From NCBI RefSeq assembly GCF_001270745.1, contig NZ_KQ434755.1, positions 102,532 to 166,531 on the forward strand: a stretch of 64,000 nucleotides of DNA, written 5' to 3'. Positions within the stretch are counted from its first letter, which is position 1; the number at the start of each line of letters is the position of its first letter. The notes under the pieces are model-generated. The model was not told the DNA's origin. It saw only the letters and a list, made by a program, of their open reading frames with translations, and did no database searches. Origin of the DNA: Jiangella muralis. GTDB taxonomy: Bacteria; Actinomycetota; Actinomycetes; Jiangellales; Jiangellaceae. Positions 25,108-34,317 of this stretch are shown here, in pieces. Position numbers and translations under genes: made by a program.

Positions 25108-25421
25108 GGCCTGCCTCCTTCGACGGTGGACGGGCGGCTTGGGTCACACACGTCCGTCACGTTAGGGGCGGGCCGGACCATTGAAAAGGTCCGGTTCGAT
25201 GGCCGCTAAAGGGACCACTTCGCCCGACTGTTGCTCGTGCTCGATCGGTCCCGCACCCGCTCGCCATCGACGCTTGTGCCTGTCCGGTCCCCGATGTCGC
25301 TGGGTGGCATTGCGGGTGTTCTCGCCAAAGGCGCGCCAAGGTTCGGGGCCGATCCCGGCCCCGCCGTCGGTAGCCGCGCTGCAGCCGCGAGCGCGGCTTG
25401 CAAGGTTCCTTCGCCGCGCGG
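25108..25421. other. Intergenic region with a 7-bp stem-loop, no gene supported
   Basis: About 310 bp between the interrupted gene and the DHODH-like gene. The only structure seen is the stem CCGGACC (25173-25179) and GGTCCGG (25188-25194) around an 8-base A/T-rich loop. It could be an operator or a weak terminator. A 90-codon frame on the minus strand (25162-25434) has no recognisable domain and is not called. Confidence 0.4.
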
Positions 25422-26528
25422 TCAACCAGACCACACGTCCGCGCCCACGGCGTCGCCCACCTGCTCGAAACCGTCGGCTTCGAGGTGCGACGCGATGCCG
25501 GCGAGGATCTGGGACGTCACCTGCGGACCGCGATAGATCAGTGCTGTGTACAGCTGCACCACCGATGCTCCGAGCCGGAGCTTGCGATAGGCGTCGTCGC
25601 CGCTGGTGACCCCGCCGGCGGCGACCAGGTCGATCCCGGACCTGGGGCCCAGGATCTCGGCCAGGTGGCGCAGGACGGCATCGATCAGTGAGCGCACCGG
25701 CGGGCCACTCACAGCCCCGAGCCGGGTGGCGACGGACCCGTACCGTCCGACCAGGGAGTAGTCGCCGGGGGAGGCCGACGGCAGGTTGATGGCGATGCCC
25801 TTGACCTGGGCAGTCTCTCTCGCGACCGCCACGAGGTCGCTCAGCCGGCCACGGTCGGTCGTCGGCTTGATCTTCAGGACGATCGGCACGGCCGGGTCAT
25901 GATCGCCCAAGGCGGTGAGCAGCTCGCCGACTCGATCGATGTCGTCGAAGTAGTCGGTCTCGGCGGTCGTGTTCGGACAGCTGAGATTCAGCGTGACGAA
26001 GTCCGCAAGGGGTGCCAGCGCCGTGAAGGAGTCGAGAAAGTCGCCGGTGACCGACTCGCGGGTCGGAGGAGTCCCGTCGTTGGTCTTGACGAGGTTGACG
26101 CCGATGGGCACGCGCCGCTCGCTGCCCCTCAGCCGATCGCGAACGGCCTGGGCGCCGTCATTGGGGACGCCGTAGGAGACCAGGACGGCTTCGTCGTCCG
26201 GGAGGCGGAAGAGCCGCGGCGTCGGGTTGCCCAGCGATGCCGAGGCCGAGATCGAACCGATCTCGACGTGCCCGAGCCCCAAGGAGGTGAGCATGGACAC
26301 GGCCAGACCGTTCTTGTCGAAACCCGCCGCCATGCCGATCGGGTTCTCCAGCCACAGGCCGGCGAAACGCGTGCTGAGCCGCGCGTCACGGTGACGGTAG
26401 CGCCGGCGCGCCAGGTCGCGAGCGCACGGCACCCGCCCGAGCCGGGCGAGGGCGTCGATCGTCAGATGATGTGCGCGCTCGGGATCCATCCTGAACAGCG
26501 CCGGTTTCACCAGGGTCCGATACACCAT
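25422..26528 (-). CDS. Dihydroorotate dehydrogenase-like (PyrD family) flavoprotein, divergent
   Basis: A 368-residue FMN TIM-barrel protein. The N-terminus (LVKPALFRMDPERAHH) matches the membrane-associated helix of class 2 quinone-linked PyrD. However, the catalytic motif is NLSCPNTT with Cys184, the base used by class 1 enzymes, where class 2 has Ser in NxSSPNT. The class 2 NRMGFNN substrate block reads LVSYGVPND. FMN-binding features such as KIKPTTD and LVAAGGVTSGDDA remain. It is 25 bp downstream of a sugar isomerase gene under a LacI operator, an odd place for a pyrimidine gene. It may oxidise a different substrate. ATG 26528 begins the conserved N-terminus. Confidence 0.8.
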   Translation of the reverse strand: MVYRTLVKPALFRMDPERAHHLTIDALARLGRVPCARDLARRRYRHRDARLSTRFAGLWLENPIGMAAGFDKNGLAVSMLTSLGLGHVEIGSISASASLGNPTPRLFRLPDDEAVLVSYGVPNDGAQAVRDRLRGSERRVPIGVNLVKTNDGTPPTRESVTGDFLDSFTALAPLADFVTLNLSCPNTTAETDYFDDIDRVGELLTALGDHDPAVPIVLKIKPTTDRGRLSDLVAVARETAQVKGIAINLPSASPGDYSLVGRYGSVATRLGAVSGPPVRSLIDAVLRHLAEILGPRSGIDLVAAGGVTSGDDAYRKLRLGASVVQLYTALIYRGPQVTSQILAGIASHLEADGFEQVGDAVGADVWSG

Positions 26529-26553
26529 GGAAGGCTGTCCCCTCGAGCGCAGG

Positions 26554-27438
26554 TCAGCTGTCGAGCAGCTGACGCAGGCGATTGACGAGGCCACGTGAGC
26601 TGGCCAGCTTCGGTCGCATGTGAGTTTCGACGGTGACGAAGCCGTCGAAGCCGATAGCGCGGAGAGCGGCGAGCTGGCCGACCCAGTCGATGTCGCCCTC
26701 GACCTGGAAGCTTCGCCGGCCGGTGGCGGGGTCGACCCGGACGTCCTTGAAGTCGACGAGCTCGACGGCCGATGCCACGGTGGCGAAGGTGTCGACGACC
26801 GACTCGCCGTCGCCCGCGATGAAGGCGTTCGCCGGGTCCCAGGCGACCTTGAAGTTCGGTTGCCCGACCGCCTCGACCAGTTCCATGGTCGCGCGTGCGG
26901 TTCCCGTCCAGCACGTCATCTCGTTCTCCACGCAGAGCGTCAGGCCCGCCGCTGCCACCGTCGTGGCCGCGCCGCGCATCACGTCGACGATCTCCGGCGG
27001 CATCGGGTGCGGCAGGTTGAGCACCTCGTGCAGCAGGGCGTCGGCCGGCGTGAAGCCGAAGCACTTGATGACCGGGCAGCCGAGCTCGAGGGCCGCCTCG
27101 ATGCTCTGCGGGAGCAGGTTCTCGACGTGGTCGGCCAGCAGGTCGAGCGCCCCCGAGTGGTCGGCGAACCGGCGGCCGTCGGCCCACTGATAGAACGACA
27201 CCGGGCGCTCGGCCGCGGGGAACGGGATCTTGAAGAGACCCGGCGAGATCGCCGTCACCTCGAGGCCGGAGGCCCGGACGAGCCGAGGCGCCAGGTCGCG
27301 CAGCGTCGGGCTCACCCGCGGATAGCGGCCCTCGCCGTAGCCACGGATCTCGACCCCCTCGACGCCCCACTCGAGGGCCAGCTCGAGCGCCGTCTCGAGG
27401 TCGGCGCTGATCTCATCGGTCGCGATAGCGATTCGCAT
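26554..27438 (-). CDS. Sugar phosphate isomerase/epimerase family (xylose isomerase-like TIM barrel)
   Basis: A 294-residue AP-endonuclease-2/xylose-isomerase-like TIM barrel. Acidic and histidine metal ligands fit the pattern: Glu in LCVENEMTCW, Asp/Asn in VAWDPANAFI, the LVDFKDV strand and the C-terminal Glu-His in VTVETHMR. Family members isomerise or epimerise keto sugars, inositol derivatives or 3-keto-glycosides. ATG 27438 has a GGAGG site 9 bases upstream. A LacI-type operator at 27457-27470 directly follows a -10 TAGGAT, so the gene and the DHODH-like gene behind it are repressed together. Confidence 0.88.
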   Translation of the reverse strand: MRIAIATDEISADLETALELALEWGVEGVEIRGYGEGRYPRVSPTLRDLAPRLVRASGLEVTAISPGLFKIPFPAAERPVSFYQWADGRRFADHSGALDLLADHVENLLPQSIEAALELGCPVIKCFGFTPADALLHEVLNLPHPMPPEIVDVMRGAATTVAAAGLTLCVENEMTCWTGTARATMELVEAVGQPNFKVAWDPANAFIAGDGESVVDTFATVASAVELVDFKDVRVDPATGRRSFQVEGDIDWVGQLAALRAIGFDGFVTVETHMRPKLASSRGLVNRLRQLLDS

Positions 27439-27456
27439 GGCGTGGGACCTCCATAT

Positions 27457-27470
27457 GGCAAACGTTTTCC
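27457..27470. promoter_or_regulatory. LacI-family operator at isomerase promoter
   Basis: GGCAAACGTTTTCC within TGGCAAACGTTTTCCA, a 16-bp near-perfect palindrome with the CG centre typical of LacI/GalR sites. It starts 3 bases downstream of a TAGGAT -10 (minus strand, 27479-27474), covering the transcription start. Confidence 0.75.
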
Positions 27471-27573
27471 AGGATCCTAGCACGCCGCGAGCGGGGTGAG
27501 GCAGCGGGGAAATTCGCGGCGGAGGGCCGCCTCGGCCCGCTCGCGCAGGGGGTCGTCGCGGACGTCATCGCCC

Positions 27574-27599
27574 GGTCGGCGTGCTCGGTCGGCGTGCTC
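27574..27599. repeat. Two tandem copies of a 13-bp repeat
   Basis: GGTCGGCGTGCTC occurs at 27574-27586 and again at 27587-27599, in the gap between the isomerase promoter and the end of the LacI-type gene. The surrounding 150 bp hold no gene. Significance is unknown. Confidence 0.6.
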
Positions 27600-27635
27600 G
27601 ATCGGCCCTGCGCACGGGGAAGCGGGTGGGACGAC

Positions 27636-28652
27636 CTAGCGTGCGGCTCTGGCGCTGCTCGGAGCGGTGGTGGTGCGTTCGACCAGATGATGGGGCAGAA
27701 CCGTCGTTCCGCTCGTCTCGCCGTTGAGGATCGCCAGACCGGCGGCGTGCCCCATCTCGGACAGCGGGGCCGCGACGGTGGTCAGGCCGACGTAGGAGGC
27801 CGGCCTGGTGTCATGGATTCCGCACACCGAGATGTCGGCGGGCACTCTGAGGCCGGTGTCCCGGAAGCCGACCACCAGGCCGATGGCGACGTCGTCGTTG
27901 ACCGCGAGGATCGCTTCCGGACGCTCGGGGGAGAGCGCGATGTGCTGTGCGGCGCGGTAGCCCGCCTCGTACTCGAAACCACCGGTCAGCCGCTTGTTGG
28001 GGGTGAGACCCGCCGACCGCACCGCGGCCTCGAAGCCGTCCCGGCGGTGGGTCGACGTGTGGAACCCGCCGGGACCGCCGACGAAGGCGATCTCCTTGTG
28101 CCCCAAGCCGATGAGGTACCGGGTCGCGTCGAATGCGGCGCCGCGATCGTCGAAGGCGATCCGGCCGGAGCACGAGATGTCGCGGGGCGCCAGGGCGAGG
28201 ACGATCGAGCCCGAGGCCATCAGCGAATCGACGAGTTCCTGCGCCTGCTCGGTCAGCGGATCGTTCTCGTAGCCACTGGAGGCGAAGATGACACCGGCCG
28301 CCTGATGATCACGCAGGCTGCGCAGGTGATCGAGCTCGGCCGCGGTGGTTCGCCGACCGCTCGCGATCATCGTCAGGTAGCCGTCGTCGGCCACCGCCTC
28401 CTCGACACCGCGGGCGACGGCGCCGAAGTAGGGATCGCTGACGTCACCGACGATGACGCCGATGATGCGGCTGCGCTGGCCCTTGCGAACGAGCTGCGCC
28501 AGGACGCTGGGGGTGTACCCGAGGGCCTCGGCGGCGCTGAGCACCTTGGCCCTCGTCTGACTCGACACCGGGTGTGAGGACCCGTTCAGGACGCGAGACG
28601 CGGTAGCGACCGAGACGTTGGCTCGCTGACTGATCTCTTGGAGAGAGGCCAT
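27636..28652 (-). CDS. LacI family transcriptional regulator
   Basis: A 338-residue repressor. The N-terminal HTH with hinge helix is clear (MASLQEISQRANVSVATASR, then VLNGSSHPVS), followed by a periplasmic-binding-like sensor domain (IIGVIVGDVSDPYFG, then ILAVNDDVAIGL). It binds a sugar or sugar derivative and releases DNA. ATG 28652 begins the HTH; an upstream extension through the operator is rejected. Three matching operators lie at the isomerase gene, in front of this gene and at the ABC operon, so it is probably autoregulated and controls the whole module. Confidence 0.93.
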   Translation of the reverse strand: MASLQEISQRANVSVATASRVLNGSSHPVSSQTRAKVLSAAEALGYTPSVLAQLVRKGQRSRIIGVIVGDVSDPYFGAVARGVEEAVADDGYLTMIASGRRTTAAELDHLRSLRDHQAAGVIFASSGYENDPLTEQAQELVDSLMASGSIVLALAPRDISCSGRIAFDDRGAAFDATRYLIGLGHKEIAFVGGPGGFHTSTHRRDGFEAAVRSAGLTPNKRLTGGFEYEAGYRAAQHIALSPERPEAILAVNDDVAIGLVVGFRDTGLRVPADISVCGIHDTRPASYVGLTTVAAPLSEMGHAAGLAILNGETSGTTVLPHHLVERTTTAPSSARAAR

Positions 28653-28705
28653 CTCGAATCCTCGGTTCTGCTGGTGCGCGCCGTCCTGGCCGGACGAGGT
28701 CTGAC

Positions 28706-28719
28706 GGCAAACATTATCC
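28706..28719. promoter_or_regulatory. LacI-family operator in front of the lacI-type gene
   Basis: GGCAAACATTATCC matches 12 of 14 positions of the site at 27457. On the minus strand it contains GATAAT, a good -10 for the regulator gene, 54 bp before its start, which implies autorepression. Confidence 0.65.
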
Positions 28720-28840
28720 CTCAGCAGGTCGACTCTGGCGAGCGCCGGTCTCGTGTCGTCGAGCGTGCGCTCCGCGCCACAGCGCACGTGAGCGCGTTGT
28801 TCTGGGGTTTCTGGGCGCAGCCGGCATGCGCAGCCGGCCG

Positions 28841-28870
28841 TTGACACCTCGGTGTGACCTGGGCTACAAA
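28841..28870 (+). promoter_or_regulatory. Predicted promoter of sugar ABC operon
   Basis: TTGACA (28841-28846), an 18-bp spacer and TACAAA (28865-28870). The LacI-type operator begins at the next base, so the predicted start near 28877 lies inside it. Confidence 0.65.
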
Positions 28871-28884
28871 GGAAAACGATTGCC
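28871..28884. promoter_or_regulatory. LacI-family operator at ABC operon start site
   Basis: GGAAAACGATTGCC; its complement GGCAATCGTTTTCC matches the isomerase site at 13 of 14 positions. It lies between the -10 and the ribosome site of the binding-protein gene. Confidence 0.75.
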
Positions 28885-28903
28885 GTCCGAGAGTGAGGAA
28901 CGC

Positions 28904-30556
28904 ATGGAGCTCAGCTGGCCCGGTGTGGAGGAAGCACCGCGACGCGACGCGTCCCGGCGACGGAGGACGAAACTCGTCGCCGCGGCGGTCGCCGCCCTGA
29001 TGGCTGCGTCACTGACCGCCTGCGGGAACGGCGCGGGTGGTACGGGCGACGGCGCCGCGACCCTCGTCGTGGACACGTCGTTCACGCTCGACTCGATCGA
29101 CCCGGCACGCGGGTTCACGCCCACCGCGTTCCTCGCCAGTCACGGCGTCTACCAGGGCCTGCTCACCGTGCGCGGCGGCGGCACCGAGGTCGAGCCACTG
29201 CTGGCCACCTCGTTCGAGAGCTCCGAGGATGCGAGGACGTTCACCTTCGAGCTCAACGCCGACGCGACCTTCGCAGACGGATCGCAGGTCACCGCCGATG
29301 ACGTCGTCTTCTCGCTCAACCGGCTCAAGAACATCGGGAGCAACGCGTCGTTCCTCATGGCGGGACTGTCGGTGTCCGCGCCCGACCAGGACACCGTCGT
29401 GATCGAGTCCGAGCAGCCGAACGCCTCGGTGCCCGCCATCACGGCGACGCCGCCGTTCGCCGTCATCAACGCCGACCTGGCCCGCGAGCACGGCGCCACG
29501 GATGCCGTCGACGCCGCGAAGACCGACACCGCCGAGAAGTGGCTGGCGTCGAAGGACAGCGTCGGCGCGGGCAGCGGCCCCTACGTTCTCAACCTTTTCG
29601 ACGCGGCCTCCGAGATCCGCCTCGGCCGCAACCCGCATGCCTGGATCGACGACGCACCCTTCGCGCAGGTGGTCATCCGCAACGTCCAGGCCGCCAGCCA
29701 GGTCACCAACGTGGCCCGTGGTGAGCACGAGATCGCACTCGACATCGGCAGCCGCGAGGCCGAGAAGCTGGAGTCGAACGCCCAGCTCGAGGTCGCCTAC
29801 CAGGCGTCGCGCTTCACCTTCTTCGCCGCGACCAACATGAACCCCGCGGTCTCCGAAACGATGGCCGACCCCCGTGTCCAGGAAGCGATCCGGTACGCCC
29901 TCGACTACGAGGGCCTGGCTCAGCTCGCCGGCGCCGGCGGCGAGCAGATGGCCGGCGTGGTGCCGAGCTGGATGCCGGGGCACCTGGCCGCCGAGGACGC
30001 GGTCGTCCAGGACACGGGCCGATCCACTCAGCTCGTCGGCGGCCTCCCGCCGGACATGCGGACGCTGGAGCTCTACTACCCGTCCGACGTCACCCTCAAC
30101 GGCCTCGCCTACGAGACCCTCGCCGCCAAGATGCAGCAGGACCTCAACGGCGTCGGGTTCGAGGTGAGCCTGGTCGGAGAGCCGGGATCGACGCTGTTCC
30201 CCAAGTTCGGCCAGGGCGAGATCGCGTTCGGGCTGTCCGGCCGTGGCTCGACCTATTTCGACAGCGCGGCCTATCTCGACATGGCCCCGGGGCAGGTCCA
30301 GGCGGTCCAGTGGGGCTGGACGCCCTCGTCCGCGAACGCGGAGTTCACGTCGCTGGCCGACCGGGCGAGGTCGACCTTGGACCAGGCCGAGCGGGACGGC
30401 CTGGTTCAGGAGTTCCAGCGCGTGCTGAATGCGTCCGGGCCCTACATCCCGCTGGTGGCCCCCGTCGCGACAGTGGTGAGCACCCGGGACGTCGACAACG
30501 TCGAGGTGAGCCCCAACTACGGCGTCGACCTGACCCAGATCCGGGACGCCTCATGA
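28904..30556 (+). CDS. ABC transporter substrate-binding lipoprotein (SBP_bac_5 family)
   Basis: A 550-residue lipoprotein. An unusually long, basic N-region (RRRRTK near residue 18) precedes the hydrophobic core and the lipobox LTAC with Cys40. The family-5 pattern follows: PLLATSFESSEDARTFTFEL, DGSQVTADDVVFSLNRLKN and VDNVEVSPNYG near the end. Despite the peptide-type family, members also bind oligosaccharides. ATG 28904 has a GAGGAA site. It is first in an operon of tightly overlapping genes and directly downstream of a LacI operator, so a sugar-like ligand is inferred. Confidence 0.92.
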   Translation: MELSWPGVEEAPRRDASRRRRTKLVAAAVAALMAASLTACGNGAGGTGDGAATLVVDTSFTLDSIDPARGFTPTAFLASHGVYQGLLTVRGGGTEVEPLLATSFESSEDARTFTFELNADATFADGSQVTADDVVFSLNRLKNIGSNASFLMAGLSVSAPDQDTVVIESEQPNASVPAITATPPFAVINADLAREHGATDAVDAAKTDTAEKWLASKDSVGAGSGPYVLNLFDAASEIRLGRNPHAWIDDAPFAQVVIRNVQAASQVTNVARGEHEIALDIGSREAEKLESNAQLEVAYQASRFTFFAATNMNPAVSETMADPRVQEAIRYALDYEGLAQLAGAGGEQMAGVVPSWMPGHLAAEDAVVQDTGRSTQLVGGLPPDMRTLELYYPSDVTLNGLAYETLAAKMQQDLNGVGFEVSLVGEPGSTLFPKFGQGEIAFGLSGRGSTYFDSAAYLDMAPGQVQAVQWGWTPSSANAEFTSLADRARSTLDQAERDGLVQEFQRVLNASGPYIPLVAPVATVVSTRDVDNVEVSPNYGVDLTQIRDAS

Positions 30557-31647
30557 CGGCCACGCTCGATCGAGCCGCGGGCCCGGCCGGCGCCGGGCCG
30601 AAGCGGACCGCCACGCGGCGGCGGCCGCCGGTCATGCGGTTCATCGCGCGTCGCGCGCTCTCGACCAGCTTTCTGCTGGTCGGAGTGACGGCGGCGGTCT
30701 TCGCCGTGTCGCGGTTCGTGCCCACCGACCCGGTGGTGGCCAACCTCGGGACCGAGGCCGCGCAGGATCCCGCCATCGTCGAGGCCTACCGCGAGAAGCA
30801 CGGCCTCGACCAGCCGCTGCCGGTGCAGTACCTGACCTACCTGTGGCGGCTCCTGCACGGTGACCTCGGTCAGTCGATCCAGACCGGCCAAGCCGTCTCC
30901 GCCGACCTCGCCGCACGAGTTCCGGCAACCGTGGAGCTGGCCCTGGCGGCGATGATCATCGCCTTGCTGGTGAGCATCCCGCTCGGCACTGTCGCGGCGC
31001 TGCGCCGGGGCAAGCCCTCGGACAAGGCGGTTCTCGGCGGCACGCTGCTGGGCATGTCCGCGCCGTCGTTCTGGGTCGGGCTGGTCGCGCTGTACCTCTT
31101 CTTCTTCCGGCTGGGCTGGGTTCCCGGTGGTGGCCGCCTCTCGCTGGAGTACGTGCCTCCGCCCAGCCGAACGCACCTGTACACCGTCGACGCGTTGATC
31201 AGCGGAGACGTCGCTCTGGCGATGGACGCCGCCCGGCACCTCGTCCTTCCGGCCGCGGTGCTCGCGCTACCCATGATCGCGCTGCTCACCAGGTTCGTTC
31301 GCAGTTCGATCCTGGACGTCCTCGGCGAGGACTACGTGCGCAACGCCCGAGCGAAAGGGCTCGGCGAGCCGACCGTGATCGTGCGATACGTCCTGCGCGC
31401 CGCGGCACCCCAGATCCTCACGGTGGTCGGTCTGGCCCTCGCCAACGCGTTCGTCGGCACCCTCCTGGTCGAGCAGGTCTTCTCGTGGCCGGGGATGGGG
31501 AGCTACGCCTACCAGAGCGCGATCAGACTCGACTTCCCGGCGGTGATGGGCGTGTGCCTCGTCATCACGGTGGCGTACATCATCATCAACCTCAGCGTCG
31601 ACCTCCTCTACGGAGTGGTCGACCCGCGGATGCGGGTGACGACATGA
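30553..31647 (+). CDS. ABC transporter permease (OppB/DppB-like)
   Basis: A 364-residue permease with a short basic cytosolic N-terminus, a first helix (STSFLLVGVTAAVFAVSRF), a DPVVAN segment and about six helices ending in YGVVDPRMRVTT, the usual OppB tail. The EAA-like loop GEDYVRNARAKGLGEPTVIV couples to the ATPases. The ATG overlaps the binding-protein stop by 4 bases. Confidence 0.93.
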   Translation: MTATLDRAAGPAGAGPKRTATRRRPPVMRFIARRALSTSFLLVGVTAAVFAVSRFVPTDPVVANLGTEAAQDPAIVEAYREKHGLDQPLPVQYLTYLWRLLHGDLGQSIQTGQAVSADLAARVPATVELALAAMIIALLVSIPLGTVAALRRGKPSDKAVLGGTLLGMSAPSFWVGLVALYLFFFRLGWVPGGGRLSLEYVPPPSRTHLYTVDALISGDVALAMDAARHLVLPAAVLALPMIALLTRFVRSSILDVLGEDYVRNARAKGLGEPTVIVRYVLRAAAPQILTVVGLALANAFVGTLLVEQVFSWPGMGSYAYQSAIRLDFPAVMGVCLVITVAYIIINLSVDLLYGVVDPRMRVTT

Positions 31648-32528
31648 CGGCTTCGATGGTGCACGACTCCGTGGTGGACGTGGGCCGATCGCGGCGACGC
31701 CACGTCATCCTGCACGATCCGGCGCTCCTGCTGGGTTCGGTGATCGTGGTGTCGTGGCTCGTCGTCGGGGCGTTCGGGCCGCTGCTGCTCGACCACCCGC
31801 CGAATGCGGTCACCCCCGACCTGTTCGCGCCGCCGTCGGGCGCGCATTGGTTCGGAACCGACGGGCTCGGCCGCGACGTCTTCAGCCGCGTCGTCGCCGG
31901 CGCGCGGCTCTCGGTGCCGATCGCCACGGCGCTCGTGATCGTCTCCAGCCTCGTCGGCGCTCTGATCGGAGCTCTGGCGGGGTACTTCGGTGGCTGGATC
32001 GACGAGATCGTGATGCGGCTGACCGATCTGGTCTTCGCCTTTCCGGGGGTGGTGCTCGCGCTCGCGATCACGGCCGCGCTCGGGCCGGGACTGCAGAACG
32101 CGACCCTCGCCATCGCCGTACTGGCGTGGCCGCCCTATGCCAGGGTCGTCAGGGGCCACGTCCTCGCGCTTCGGAACTCCGAGTTCGTCGCGGCCGCGCG
32201 CCTTCGCGGTGTTTCGGGACGCACCGCGCTTCGTCGCGAGATCACGCCGAACCTGCACGCACCCGTTCTGGTGCTGGCTACGGTGGACATCGGCGAGAAG
32301 ATCCTGCTGCTGGCCGCCATCTCGTTCCTGGGGCTCGGAGTGCAGGCCCCGGCCGCCGACTGGGGGTCGATGATCGGCGAAGGCACTCAGAACCTGGGCG
32401 AGTGGTGGATCGCGGTCTTCCCCGGGGCTGCCATCGTGACGGTCGTCCTGGCCTTCAACATCGTCGGCGACAGGGTGCGTGCCCACCTCGGCGGGCAGCA
32501 GGCAGACACCGCCAAGGGGGCGACATGA
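31644..32528 (+). CDS. ABC transporter permease (OppC/DppC-like)
   Basis: A 294-residue permease. GAHWFGTDGLGRDVFSRVVA is the OppC N-terminal hallmark, and the coupling loop SEFVAAARLRGVSGRTALRR precedes the last helices. About six transmembrane segments are seen. It overlaps both neighbours by 4 bases and completes the channel with the preceding gene product. Confidence 0.93.
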   Translation: MTASMVHDSVVDVGRSRRRHVILHDPALLLGSVIVVSWLVVGAFGPLLLDHPPNAVTPDLFAPPSGAHWFGTDGLGRDVFSRVVAGARLSVPIATALVIVSSLVGALIGALAGYFGGWIDEIVMRLTDLVFAFPGVVLALAITAALGPGLQNATLAIAVLAWPPYARVVRGHVLALRNSEFVAAARLRGVSGRTALRREITPNLHAPVLVLATVDIGEKILLLAAISFLGLGVQAPAADWGSMIGEGTQNLGEWWIAVFPGAAIVTVVLAFNIVGDRVRAHLGGQQADTAKGAT

Positions 32529-33526
32529 CCACACCCGCGCTCAGCGTACGCAACCTGCGAGTCAGCGTCGGCAGCGGAGAGTCCGAGGTCGAGATCCTTC
32601 GCGGCGTCGACTTCGACGTCCGCCGCGGCGAGATCCTGGGCATCGCGGGCGAGAGCGGCTCGGGAAAGACCATGGCGATGCGGGCCGTGCTGGGGCTGTT
32701 GCCGCACGGCGCCCGCGCCACCGGCTCCGCCGTCCTGGACGGCCGGGACCTGGTGGGCCTGTCGCAGTCCGAGTTGCGGACGATACGGGGCCGCCATATC
32801 GGCATGGTCTTCCAGGACCCGACGACGTCACTGCACCCCATGCTGCGCATCGGCCGTCAGCTGACCGACCACATGCGCAAGCATCTGGGGCTGCGTCGCG
32901 CCGAGGCCGAGCGGCGTGCCCTCGACCTGCTCGACGACGTACGCCTGCCCGACCCGGAGCAGGCCATGGGCCGCTATCCGCATCAGTTCAGCGGCGGCAT
33001 GCGGCAGCGCATCGCGATCGCGGCCGCACTGGCATGCAACCCGACCCTCATCGTGGCCGACGAACCCACGACCGCCCTGGACGTCACCGTCCAGGCCGGC
33101 GTCCTCGCGCTGCTTCGCAGGCTGTGCGACGAGCACGGCACGTCCATCGTCATGATCACCCACGACCTCGGGGTTCTCTCCGAACTCTGCGACCGGGTCA
33201 GTGTCTTCTACTCGGGCAGCGTCATCGAGTCGGGCTCCACCCGGGACGTGATGGACCACGCGCGGCACCCCTACACCCGGGCGCTGCTCGATGCCCTTCC
33301 CGACCAAGGGCTCGATGACCTCCGCCCCATGGTGCCGATCGCCGGCACGGCGCCGTCGGCGGCGGACCGTCCCGCCGGCTGCGCTTTCCACCCGAGGTGC
33401 CGATTCGCGACCGTCCCGTGTCAGACCGACCCACCGGGCCCACGTGCCACCGGCCCCGACGGCGCCGAGCCACACACCTTCAGCTGCACGGTCGATCCGT
33501 TCGAACTCAGGAGCGTGGTCCGATGA
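32525..33526 (+). CDS. Opp-type ABC transporter ATPase (OppD-like)
   Basis: A 333-residue ATPase with Walker [12 protein letters not shown], signature [13 protein letters not shown], Walker [14 protein letters not shown] and H-loop MITHDLG. The Opp C-terminal extension with [14 protein letters not shown] is present. Start codon overlaps the permease stop by 4 bases. Confidence 0.93.
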   Translation: MTTPALSVRNLRVSVGSGESEVEILRGVDFDVRRGEILGIAGESGSGKTMAMRAVLGLLPHGARATGSAVLDGRDLVGLSQSELRTIRGRHIGMVFQDPTTSLHPMLRIGRQLTDHMRKHLGLRRAEAERRALDLLDDVRLPDPEQAMGRYPHQFSGGMRQRIAIAAALACNPTLIVADEPTTALDVTVQAGVLALLRRLCDEHGTSIVMITHDLGVLSELCDRVSVFYSGSVIESGSTRDVMDHARHPYTRALLDALPDQGLDDLRPMVPIAGTAPSAADRPAGCAFHPRCRFATVPCQTDPPGPRATGPDGAEPHTFSCTVDPFELRSVVR

Positions 33527-34317
33527 CGCTGCTCACCGCCGAACGGCTGCGACTCTCCTATGGCGCGGGCGCCGGCCGCCACGAGGTACTCCGCGGAGTC
33601 GACCTGCAGGTCTCGCCGGCCGAGATCGTCGCCCTGGTCGGGGAGAGCGGCTGCGGCAAGTCCAGCCTCGCCAGATCGCTGGTCGGCCTCCAGGACCTCG
33701 ACGACGGCCAGGTCCGCTACGACGGCCGGGACGTCCACGCACTCGGTCGCCGGCGCAGGGACCGCGAGCTGCTGACGTTGCAGCTGGTCTTCCAGAGCGC
33801 GTCCGCATGCCTGAACCCACGCCGGACCATCGGCAGCCAGGTCGCCGATGGACGCGACGGAGCGCCGAGACTGCGCACGCCGGAGGTGGCGACCGTCCTG
33901 GAACAGGTCGGACTGGCGCCGAGCTTCGCCGATCGTCGACCCGACGCACTCTCTGGTGGCCAGCGGCAACGCGCCGCCATCGCCGCCGCCCTGACCGTCA
34001 ACCCGCGGTTGCTGGTCCTCGACGAGCCCTTCGCGGCGCTCGACGCGTCCGCGCAGGCGCAGCTGGCGAACCTGCTGCTCCAGCTGCGGCAGGAGCAGGA
34101 GATGGCCCTGCTCGTCATCTCCCACGATCTCGGGATCGTCCGCCAGGTCGCCGATCGCTGCCTCGTGATGCGGGAGGGATCGATCGTCGAGGAAGGGCCG
34201 ACGGAACAGCTCTGGCGTGCGCCCCAGCATGAATACACGCGGCGGCTCCTCGACTCCATCCCGGGACGTCAACGAGCCGTGACGGCCGCACCGCTACGGA
34301 AGGTGGAGCGTCCATGA
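33523..34317 (+). CDS. Opp-type ABC transporter ATPase (OppF-like, short)
   Basis: A 264-residue ATPase with Walker A GESGCGKSSLA, Q-loop VFQSASACLNPR, signature LSGGQRQRAAIA, Walker B LLVLDEPFAALDAS and H-loop ISHDLGIVRQ. It stops soon after the RRLLDSIPGRQ segment and lacks the cysteine-rich Opp extension found in its partner, which is usual for short OppF forms. Both ends overlap neighbouring genes by 4 bases. Confidence 0.92.
   Translation: MTLLTAERLRLSYGAGAGRHEVLRGVDLQVSPAEIVALVGESGCGKSSLARSLVGLQDLDDGQVRYDGRDVHALGRRRRDRELLTLQLVFQSASACLNPRRTIGSQVADGRDGAPRLRTPEVATVLEQVGLAPSFADRRPDALSGGQRQRAAIAAALTVNPRLLVLDEPFAALDASAQAQLANLLLQLRQEQEMALLVISHDLGIVRQVADRCLVMREGSIVEEGPTEQLWRAPQHEYTRRLLDSIPGRQRAVTAAPLRKVERP

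Noticed and set aside
25162..25434. 90-codon frame on the minus strand
   Set aside because: No domain, no ribosome site, and it overlaps the DHODH-like gene end and a hairpin.
25422..26528. Housekeeping pyrD for pyrimidine synthesis
   Set aside because: Catalytic and substrate motifs deviate from class 2 enzymes and the gene lies in a LacI-controlled sugar operon.
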